Shown piece after piece: positions 14,115 to 20,355 of a stretch of DNA of 20,355 bases (its first letter is position 1; each line of letters starts with the position of its first letter). Origin of the DNA: JANQRV01 sp964533785 (GTDB lineage Bacteria > Bacteroidota > Bacteroidia > Chitinophagales > Saprospiraceae). A program made the position numbers and the translations under genes. The DNA lies in contig CAZHNG010000092.1 of the NCBI GenBank assembly GCA_964533785.1, forward strand, positions 1 to 20,355, read 5' to 3'. Below the pieces are notes generated by a model. The model had not been told where the DNA came from, did no database searches, and saw nothing but the letters and a program-made list of their open reading frames with translations.

Positions 14115-14176
14115 TTAACTCAAGAAATACAGTTGTTGCAAAACATTATTGATCACCTTTATAATTCATTTGAGCG

Positions 14177-15574
14177 TTGACAAACAAATATTTCGACCTC
14201 ATCGATCAAACTTTTTACTTTCCCCAGGAAGGGTTTGACATTGAAGATGGCTATCTTATTTTTAACGGGATCCCGATTATTCATCTGATCCGCAAATACG
14301 GTACGCCATTTAAGTTAACTTATGTTCCTAAGATCGGCACCCAGATCAAGCGTGCGCGCAATATGTTCACTCGTGCTATTAACTCTTTAGGTTATGGCGG
14401 CAAGTACCACTTTTGCTATTGTACAAAATGTAATCATTTCCGCTATGTGCTCGATGAGGTAATGAGACACAAGACGGAAATAGAAACCTCGTCGGCTTTT
14501 GATATTGAGATCGTGCGTAAACTTTTCGCTCAGGGAAAGATCACCAAAACCACCTACATCATTTGCAATGGATTTAAGCCGGAATCTTATTTGCGCAACA
14601 TTGTCAATCTGATCAACGATGGTTTTGAAAACGTTATCCCAATTTGCGACAATAAAGATGAGATCGAATATTACAACGAACACGTCGAGGGCTCTTGTAA
14701 TATCGGCATACGCGTTGCCACCGAAGAAGAACCCAATTTTGAGTTTTATACTTCCCGGTTGGGGATCCGCCACGCTGAAGTGATCGATTTTTACAAAGAA
14801 AAGATCGGGGATAACCCTAAATTCAAATTACGGATGCTCCATTTCTTTGTAGATACAGGCATCAAAGACACGCTGTATTACTGGGGAGAATTGCGCAAAG
14901 CCATCAAGCTATATTGCGAACTCAAAAAGTTATCGAAAGACCTCAGTGCCATCAATATCGGCGGAGGAATGCCCATCAGGAATTCCCTTGGATTCGAGTT
15001 TGATTATAAATACATGGTTCGGGAAATTGTAAAAAATATCATGGAGACCTGCGAGGAAGAAGGCATACAGGAACCGGATATTTTTACCGAGTTCGGGAAA
15101 TATACCGTGGGGGAAAGTGGTGCTATTATCTATTCCGTATTAGCCCGTAAGCAACAAAATGATTCGGAGATGTGGTATATGATCGATAATTCATTGATGA
15201 CGACCCTGCCAGATTCCTGGGGAATGGGGGAACGGTTTATCTTGTTGCCCATCAATAAATGGCAAAACGAATACCGCCGGGTCAACATCGGCGGGATAAG
15301 TTGTGATAACTCCGACTACTACAATTCAGAAGTACACGAAAGTCAAGTTTATTTACCCGATTATAACCCGAATGGCGGAGAGCCTCTATACATCGGCTTC
15401 TTTCATACCGGTGCTTACCAGGACGCCCTTAGCGGATACGGAGGAATCAAACATTGCCTGATCCCCTCTCCCAAACACATCATCATTTACCGGAACTCAG
15501 AGGGCAATTTGGTGGATAGGGTATACCAGGAAGAACAGTCGGCACAGCAAATGCTGCAAGTACTTGGTTATTAA
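14177..15574 (+). CDS. PLP-dependent arginine decarboxylase-like enzyme (group IV, fold III)
   Basis: A 465-residue member of the alanine racemase-like/ornithine-diaminopimelate-arginine decarboxylase group. The PLP lysine is in YHFCYCTKCNHF (K84), the phosphate-binding loop is NIGGGMP (261-266), and TEFGKYTV (304-311) stands for the usual EPGR segment. The substrate-side Cys-Asp lies in GISCDNSD (C376, D377), and FHTGAYQ carries the conserved Tyr (Y414). Bacteroidota proteins of this length and sequence are generally annotated as arginine decarboxylase, making agmatine for polyamine synthesis; ornithine or carboxynorspermidine as substrate cannot be excluded. The start must be the TTG at 14177: a TGA (14171-14173) lies in the same frame two codons upstream, and the next Met is residue 63, inside the conserved barrel. 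No other polyamine gene is in the window. Confidence 0.88.
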   Translation: MTNKYFDLIDQTFYFPQEGFDIEDGYLIFNGIPIIHLIRKYGTPFKLTYVPKIGTQIKRARNMFTRAINSLGYGGKYHFCYCTKCNHFRYVLDEVMRHKTEIETSSAFDIEIVRKLFAQGKITKTTYIICNGFKPESYLRNIVNLINDGFENVIPICDNKDEIEYYNEHVEGSCNIGIRVATEEEPNFEFYTSRLGIRHAEVIDFYKEKIGDNPKFKLRMLHFFVDTGIKDTLYYWGELRKAIKLYCELKKLSKDLSAINIGGGMPIRNSLGFEFDYKYMVREIVKNIMETCEEEGIQEPDIFTEFGKYTVGESGAIIYSVLARKQQNDSEMWYMIDNSLMTTLPDSWGMGERFILLPINKWQNEYRRVNIGGISCDNSDYYNSEVHESQVYLPDYNPNGGEPLYIGFFHTGAYQDALSGYGGIKHCLIPSPKHIIIYRNSEGNLVDRVYQEEQSAQQMLQVLGY

Positions 15575-15622
15575 CACTATACCAAATCACACTATTTTGA
15601 ATCAGCAATTTCTCATCTGGGT

Positions 15623-15637
15623 AAACCTTCGAGGTTT
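15623..15637. other. short perfect hairpin after the decarboxylase gene
   Basis: AAACCT (15623-15628) and AGGTTT (15632-15637) close a TCG loop, 48 nt after the stop codon. Only four T's follow. A similar AAACC..GGTTT hairpin lies 75 nt further on, so the two may be related repeat units. Confidence 0.5.
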
Positions 15638-15697
15638 TGAGAATAATTGATCCAGATTGGAGTGGCCAAAACCCCGAAATTCCTCCAACACGGGGCG

Positions 15698-15715
15698 AAA
15701 CCTCGGCGGTTTTTT
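15698..15715 (+). terminator. intrinsic terminator for the decarboxylase gene
   Basis: AAACC (15698-15702) pairs with GGTTT (15708-15712), and six T's run from 15710 to 15715. A second hairpin, CCCCG (15672-15676) with CGGGG (15691-15695), lies just before it. Both are in the gap between the converging decarboxylase and transketolase genes. Confidence 0.5.
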
Positions 15716-15760
15716 CCGGAAGTAGTATGGGTAGCCGCTGGATGTAGTGGAATGGTCAAT

Positions 15761-17803
15761 TTATTTCCCCAGGAAGGCAACTACCTCATCGTAGACCTTT
15801 TCCGGCGTAAAGCCAAACTGTTCATCCAGTACCTTATAATTGGCCGAATACCCAAAATGGTTCAATCCATATACTTTCCCATTGGTACCAACCAAGCCTT
15901 GCAACGTCACTGGCAGTCCGGCCGTCAACCCAAAAACGGGAACATTGGCAAGAATGACCGACGCTTGGTATTCGTCGCTTTGGCTTCTAAAAAGCCCTTC
16001 AGAAGGAACGGAGACGATACGGACCTTTAAACCTTTGTGTTGTCTGAGCAAATCTGCCGTTCCAACCAGCGTAGAAACTTCAGAGCCATTGGCCAATAGT
16101 ATAACATCCGGATCATCGTCACTTTCGGCTATCACATAGCCTCCCATTTTTACTTTTTGAGCACTATCAAGGGAGGATTGCGGCAAATCTGCAATACCCT
16201 GACGAGAACAGATAAGGCCGGTAGGAGTATCGCGATTTTCGAGCGCCATTTGCCAAGCTACCACTGTTTCATTTCTATCCGCAGGTCGCAAAGCCAGGAA
16301 ACTATTGCGGTGCGCATGATTTTGCAATTTCTCTAGCAACCGTATCTGCGCTTCTTGTTCCACTGGCTGGTGGGTAGGCCCATCCTCTCCAACGCGGAAA
16401 GCATCGTGCGTCCATATAAATATCACTGGTTGCTGCATCAATGCGGCTAAACGAATAGCTGGCTTCATAAAATCAGAGAATACAAAGAAAGTGGCGCATA
16501 CGGGGATTACACCACCGTGTAAAGCCATTCCCGTACAAAGGCCTGCCATCGTCAGTTCTGAAACACCTGCCTGCAGGAAAGCTCCTGAAAAATCATGTCT
16601 TTTAAATGAGCTGGTTTTCTTGAGGAACTTATCCGTCCGGTCACTATTAGAAAGGTCAGCGGAAGCAACGATCATATTATCCACCTTATCAGCCAAATAA
16701 GATAAAACTGCGCCCGAAGCATCCCTGGTAGCACCGTTGGGTTTAGTCTCGATCGCACTGAAATCCAATTGCGGCAAATCCCCATTCAGGAAAACGTCGA
16801 GTTTTGCCGCAAGGGCTGCATTATTGGCTCGCCATTGTTGGTGCACTTCTCTATGACTGGCTATTTCCAGTTTCTTATTCTGACGGACCGTTGCATAAAG
16901 TTCTTCCACTTCAGGAAAGATAACAAAAGGATCATTAGGCTTACCGCCCAGGGCTTCTACGGTTTTTTCGTAAGAAGCCTTGGTGCTGCCGAGTGGCTTT
17001 CCGTGCATTTCAACCATCCCTTCGTAGGCAGAACCATCTTCCTTGACCGCACCTTTACCCATAACCGTCTTACCAATGATCAGAGAAGGGCGTTCCTTTT
17101 CGTCAATACTTGCTCGTAGTGCTTGCCGGATCTGGCCATGATCGTTACCATCGATGGAGATAACGTGCCAACCCCAGGCTTCGTATTTTTTAGCGGTATC
17201 TTCCATCATCACTTCCTCTACCATGGATGATAACTGCACATCATTGGCATCGTAGAACATAATGACATTGCCCAGACCTAAAAATCCAGCCGTTCGGCCC
17301 GCTCCTTGTGCCACCTCTTCTTGAATACCGCCATCAGAAATATAAATGAAGGTTTTGTGCGCCATCCATTCTCCAAAACGGTGTACTAGAAACCGCTCGG
17401 CAATAGCGGCTCCGATTCCAAAAGTATGTCCCTGTCCCAAGGGGCCGGAGGTATTTTCCACACCGCGAGCTACATCGATTTCAGGGTGGCCGGGAGTAGG
17501 GCTGCCCCACTGCCGGAAAGATGTGAGATCATCCAGATCATAATGGCCCAATAGCGCAAGTTGACTGTAAAGCATTGCCGATAAATGTCCGGGATCTAAA
17601 AAAAACCGGTCCCTGAAGGGATAAGCCGAATCATCCGGATCAAAGCGCATAAATTCAGAAAATAAAATATGCATAAAATCAGCGCCGCCCATTGGTCCGC
17701 CAGGATGACCGGAATTGGCTTTTTCAACGGCAGCAATGGAAAGTAATCTTATATTATCAGCTGCTAAAAGGGAAAGTGATTTCGTTACAGAATCAGAGGC
17801 CAT
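15761..17803 (-). CDS. tkt: transketolase
   Basis: The 680-residue protein has the full transketolase layout. The N-terminal thiamine-diphosphate domain carries KANSGHPGGPMG (H33), PGHLSAMLYS (H73), GPLGQGH (120-126) and a ThDP/metal site region ISDGGIQEE with the later YDAND. The pyrimidine domain carries GVSELTMAGLCTGMALHGG, with the catalytic Glu, and VGEDGPTHQPVE. A transketolase C-terminal domain follows from about residue 545 (KMGGYVIAE, VSVPSEGLF). It moves two-carbon ketol units between sugar phosphates in the non-oxidative pentose phosphate pathway. The metal-site motif deviates from the common GDGCLMEG, but the order and spacing are kept. It follows a secreted protein gene on the same strand after 76 nt that include a minus-strand run of eight T's. 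Confidence 0.95.
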   Translation of the reverse strand: MASDSVTKSLSLLAADNIRLLSIAAVEKANSGHPGGPMGGADFMHILFSEFMRFDPDDSAYPFRDRFFLDPGHLSAMLYSQLALLGHYDLDDLTSFRQWGSPTPGHPEIDVARGVENTSGPLGQGHTFGIGAAIAERFLVHRFGEWMAHKTFIYISDGGIQEEVAQGAGRTAGFLGLGNVIMFYDANDVQLSSMVEEVMMEDTAKKYEAWGWHVISIDGNDHGQIRQALRASIDEKERPSLIIGKTVMGKGAVKEDGSAYEGMVEMHGKPLGSTKASYEKTVEALGGKPNDPFVIFPEVEELYATVRQNKKLEIASHREVHQQWRANNAALAAKLDVFLNGDLPQLDFSAIETKPNGATRDASGAVLSYLADKVDNMIVASADLSNSDRTDKFLKKTSSFKRHDFSGAFLQAGVSELTMAGLCTGMALHGGVIPVCATFFVFSDFMKPAIRLAALMQQPVIFIWTHDAFRVGEDGPTHQPVEQEAQIRLLEKLQNHAHRNSFLALRPADRNETVVAWQMALENRDTPTGLICSRQGIADLPQSSLDSAQKVKMGGYVIAESDDDPDVILLANGSEVSTLVGTADLLRQHKGLKVRIVSVPSEGLFRSQSDEYQASVILANVPVFGLTAGLPVTLQGLVGTNGKVYGLNHFGYSANYKVLDEQFGFTPEKVYDEVVAFLGK

Positions 17804-17879
17804 ACTTATTATAATTTTGAATTTTTACACGCTACAAAAAAAAGGTTTCTTCCTTAACAAAAGAAGCATACAGCCACAT

Positions 17880-19103
17880 TTATTCTAATTTAAACTGTTT
17901 AACCAGAACTGCTCCGCTTTCGTCAAGATTCGAACTCAAAATAATTACGTGTTCTTTTGCCCCGTCATCGATCGATACGGCAACTGTGTTGGGAGAAATG
18001 TCTCCCAGGTCTTCAGCGTGAAGGATTAAAAAATTATCCTCTTCTTTCAGTGTTACCAGTTTCGTGTATTTATGCTTTGTCACTCTGTAATTCTCAAATA
18101 ATAATTCTCCGTTCAAAAAAACCGTAACAATATCTCCATCTACAGTACCATTATCCCAAACTCTAATTTTCAGATTAGGACTTTGTACTTCAATGATCCT
18201 TTGAATGTTAACCTTACGGGATTTTTTAAGTTGGTAAACTGATTCATTTTTGGCAATTTCTTTAACGACTTTTCGGGTACTGATGGGCTTTTCCAGGTAA
18301 ACACTGCCGGGGGCACAGGCTCCCGTTTGCGGGGAATACCCCTCAATATACCCACTCCATTCACCTTCCAGAACATAATTGTGTTCTCTCTTACTTAATT
18401 GCAACCCTGCTCTTTTGATGCACCAAGGCCACCGTTCATCCGTTTTACGCTTAACTTCGGATTCATTTAATGCTAAAAATTTTTCCTTAGGATCATATTT
18501 CCAACTCAAATGATGAAAAGCACTTCCCCCATTATCTTCTGAAACGATATAAGATTCTCCTGCCTCCCCTTCTTCCAGGTTTATTTCAAAATAAAAACCA
18601 TAATCGCGATCAGATTGACTGAGGTAACCGGTCCATTTTCCATCAATCGTAAAGGGAAGTTCTTCAATTTCCGTTCGCTTTTCAACAAAACTATTGGCTA
18701 CTACATCGGTATTGGTCAGCACTACTTTTCCGGGAATACAGCCTTTAGCTCTCCAGTCACCCTTTAAAACCAATTTTCCATCTTCTGTTGTCAACCGCAG
18801 TATCATATATTTCAAACACCATTTGGGCGTTTCTGGCGTGAGCTGCCGGATTTCCTGAAGAACAATGCTGGCAGAGTCAATAATGCCCGTTAAACTAAAT
18901 TGAGCTGAAGCTTCTCCATTCATTGTTTTAGAAAAAGAAGTACCGGAGACTTGATCCCCATCCTGGGCTAATTGAATTTCATAATAAAACGTATCTGTTG
19001 TATTTTCCTGAAAAAGCAGTCCCTGCCATTTTCCTGATAGATCCTGAGCATATAGGCCATTTAAACATATACCAACAACAATAACAGTTACGATCTTTCT
19101 CAT
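17880..19103 (-). CDS. secreted protein with two Cys-containing beta-rich repeats, unknown function
   Basis: The 407-residue protein starts with a signal peptide (MRKIVTVIVVGICLNGLYA, cleavage likely before QDLSG). Two related units follow, about residues 22-132 and 154-278. Each begins GKW-G, has a KWCLKY or PWCIKR motif and ends with a CxPG turn (GCIPGKVVL; ACAPGSVYL). The two Cys of each unit probably form a disulfide. A C-terminal beta-sandwich of about 110 residues (KIRVWDNGTVDGDIVTVFLN, FLILHAEDLGDISPNTVAV) is a module seen in many secreted Bacteroidota proteins. Localisation is periplasm or cell surface. Sequence alone gives no activity. It lies upstream of tkt but is separated by a T-rich patch, so co-transcription is uncertain. 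Confidence 0.82.
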   Translation of the reverse strand: MRKIVTVIVVGICLNGLYAQDLSGKWQGLLFQENTTDTFYYEIQLAQDGDQVSGTSFSKTMNGEASAQFSLTGIIDSASIVLQEIRQLTPETPKWCLKYMILRLTTEDGKLVLKGDWRAKGCIPGKVVLTNTDVVANSFVEKRTEIEELPFTIDGKWTGYLSQSDRDYGFYFEINLEEGEAGESYIVSEDNGGSAFHHLSWKYDPKEKFLALNESEVKRKTDERWPWCIKRAGLQLSKREHNYVLEGEWSGYIEGYSPQTGACAPGSVYLEKPISTRKVVKEIAKNESVYQLKKSRKVNIQRIIEVQSPNLKIRVWDNGTVDGDIVTVFLNGELLFENYRVTKHKYTKLVTLKEEDNFLILHAEDLGDISPNTVAVSIDDGAKEHVIILSSNLDESGAVLVKQFKLE

Positions 19104-20100
19104 AGTTGAAAATTTTCTGGGTTCTGTTTTTTAATTACTCCCTAAGTGAGTGAGATGTCAGATAAAAGATGCCAGACAGTAAGAGATTCTTTTGGCACTA
19201 AAATAGTATGCTCAAAAAAAGCGGACTGATCATTTCATCAATACTAATTTTTAACCGGAAACCCGGAAAAATATTTCTTTTTACGCCTAATTGTTGCTTA
19301 TCCAAAGGATAAATAGTATTTTCGCAGTAACTTCAAACACATGAAAGGCACTCACCGTATTTTTTTCACGTATCTTTAAAATTACAAATATTCTGATTAG
19401 GTTGGCAAATAATATTTGTCCTTAATTACCATTATTTCCCAGAAGCTTCCTGCTTCGACCGATTAAGCCCTTTCGGGCTAGCTGTCTGCCATACAATTTG
19501 TTCTTACTGCTTTGTGCGGTAAGAATTTACCTGAAATAGACAAAACATCTATTTAAGATGGTTTATGTTTGTGAGGCTGTTATGTATTGGGATTGGATGA
19601 GAATACCCTATTCCTTTCAATGAGAATGGACGTTAGGTTTTCCAGACCATTTACATTCATGCACGTGCCATCTCCTTGGGTAGCCTGATTTGTTGAATAA
19701 ACCCGGATTGGGCCTACCATTAGACGATGATCGCAAAACACTCCCCCCTTGATACTTGCTGTGAAACAGTAGTATCAACTTAGTACTATTACTCGACCAT
19801 TTTTCAATGATGAACAGTGTATACACTATGAAATCTTTACAACGCAGGTTGGGCTCGTACTTATACTTGATCGTATAAAGGTATAGCGCTCAAAGATAAT
19901 GCGATAAATCAAGTAAACAGGACAAGCGCTGTTCCTTGGTATTACGTGCAAAGTTATTAACTGGCAGCATTTCTTTATAGATCACAAGTAAGGTGATGGT
20001 TGTCGGAACTGCTGGGGTATCTAAAAATTTGTCCTTAATGAATTGAAAACAAAGATCTATAACTCATACAAACGAAAGTTGTACTTAAATCGGTTTTGTG
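19104..20100. other. about 1 kb without a convincing gene, with several stem-loops
   Basis: Stop codons are frequent in all frames, and the longest open stretch (minus strand, 19617-19826) lacks recognisable features. Stem-loops include ACAAATATT (19384-19392) with AATATTTGT (19411-19419), AGCCC/GGGCT near 19466-19479, and a TTCTTACTGC/GCGGTAAGAA hairpin near 19500-19525. They also include TTGATACT (19749-19756) with AGTATCAA (19771-19778), extended by CTGT/ACAG. AGTGTATACACT (19816-19827) is a perfect palindrome. A TATGTTTG at 19564-19571 matches the -7 consensus on the plus strand. With the terminator at 20101-20138 this could delimit an untranslated transcript of about 560 nt. Confidence 0.45.
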
Positions 20101-20138
20101 ACTGCTTTGGTTGCCTTTGTGCAACCGGGCAGTTTTTT
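20101..20138 (+). terminator. strong orphan intrinsic terminator next to the right-hand repeat
   Basis: GGTTGC (20109-20114) pairs with GCAACC (20121-20126). The stem extends through two G-T pairs to ACTGC (20101-20105) with GCAGT (20129-20133). Six T's (20133-20138) follow. No protein gene precedes it on the plus strand within the window. Confidence 0.85.
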
Positions 20139-20196
20139 ATTAGACTTGTTCGGCGGGTCATGAACATGAACCATGAACGAGCGAAAGTGAAGCAAA
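20139..20196 (+). repeat. dispersed repeat, right copy with 13-nt insertion
   Basis: It matches the minus strand of 10-54: ATTAGACTTGTTCGG, then GGGTCATGAAC, then GAGCGAAAG. Between the last two blocks this copy carries 13 extra bases made of repeated ATGAAC units, consistent with local slippage. The match ends at GCAAA. The repeat begins directly after the orphan terminator. Confidence 0.7.
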
Positions 20197-20355
20197 CCTG
20201 CCTGCGATACCGCAGCTAATCTGTATACACGTAATTTTATTTAACTTTTGAAAAAACAAACAAATATTAATGAAATAAAAACCAACTGTTCAAATGAGCC
20301 AAACCAGTAATTGCGCTACATGCCGTTGAAATGATCAAAGGTTTTTCCAATGAAG
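20197..20355. other. right-edge AT-rich region, no complete gene
   Basis: TAACTTTTG (20242-20250) is near the -7 consensus on the plus strand. The frame beginning ATG at 20331 is open to the edge, and its upstream codons read KPVIALHAVE, but a TGA precedes that segment. A gene may begin at or beyond the edge; it cannot be identified. Confidence 0.2.

Larger units (their letters stand above)
14060..14116. repeat. inverted repeat containing two divergent -7 boxes
   Basis: AACAAAACTAA (14060-14070) and TTAGTTTTGTT (14106-14116) are a perfect 11-bp inverted repeat, 35 nt apart. Each arm contains TAGTTTTG in the direction of the gene it faces. This could be a pair of matched promoters or a shared operator. 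Confidence 0.6.

Noticed and set aside
15647..16030. 127-residue plus-strand frame over the terminator and tkt 3' end
   Set aside because: It reads through the terminator hairpins and opposite the transketolase C-terminus; not a credible gene.
19700..19740. tRNA-like D-arm on the minus strand (TCGTCTAATGGTAGGC)
   Set aside because: The D-stem pairs, but no anticodon stem, T-loop (GGTTCRA) or acceptor pairing follows at the right distance.
19617..19826. 69-residue minus-strand frame in the right-hand gap
   Set aside because: Low-complexity composition, no signal or domain, and its start falls in the GTGTATACAC palindrome; coding potential looks poor.
10..20196. Composite transposon or integrated element bounded by the inverted repeats
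   Set aside because: No transposase, integrase or target duplication is visible, and the segment contains recO, scpA and tkt, which are core genes.

Overview
The window looks like chromosomal DNA of a Bacteroidota member, most likely near Saprospiria (Lewinella/Haliscomenobacter type). This is inferred from several close matches to the Bacteroidota -7 promoter box TAnnTTTG, weak Shine-Dalgarno sites, many lipoprotein or secreted proteins, a Bacteroidota-style class III cyclase, and the group IV (fold III) decarboxylase. No rRNA, complete tRNA, CRISPR array or intact transposase was found.

Layout. 1-650: a 45-nt repeat, a small unrecognised ORF and the truncated N-terminus of an AAA-ATPase-like (PF09820 type) gene, which runs into a sterol desaturase/fatty acid hydroxylase gene (672-1490). 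recO (1665-2393, minus) and scpA (4238-5062, minus) are the housekeeping genes of the left half. Between them lie a secreted protein gene (2843-3610) with a strong terminator, and a gene-poor stretch with an orphan terminator. 5243-6112 is a PQQ-dehydrogenase-like lipoprotein gene that has lost its middle, probably a decayed gene.

6256-10420 is the most interesting part. A class III nucleotide cyclase/SIR2-like protein with an EAD11-like C-terminal domain is followed 13 nt later by an nSTAND1-type NTPase. The NTPase reading frame is cut by two closely spaced in-frame stops. The second part carries the winged-helix region, one transmembrane helix, an extracytoplasmic region and a terminal LysM domain. 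Together this suggests a membrane-anchored STAND switch that may sense the cell wall and talk to a cyclic-nucleotide/SIR2-like effector protein. It resembles the STAND/EAD conflict systems known from multicellular bacteria, but the LysM output or sensor end is unusual. Function is inferred only.

10432-15574: a creatininase-family hydrolase (minus), a lipoprotein gene broken by a one-base frameshift, a TroA/BtuF-like binding protein without signal peptide, a two-CBS-domain protein (minus), an all-alpha NTP pyrophosphohydrolase (minus) and, divergently transcribed, a PLP-dependent arginine decarboxylase-like enzyme. The last two share a perfect inverted repeat that contains both -7 boxes.

15761-19103 (minus): transketolase, preceded by a secreted protein with two copies of a Cys-containing beta-rich domain. 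19104-20355 holds no convincing gene but several stem-loops, an orphan terminator and a second, inverted copy of the repeat found at the left end. Overall, core metabolic and DNA-maintenance genes are interleaved with accessory, partly decayed genes.
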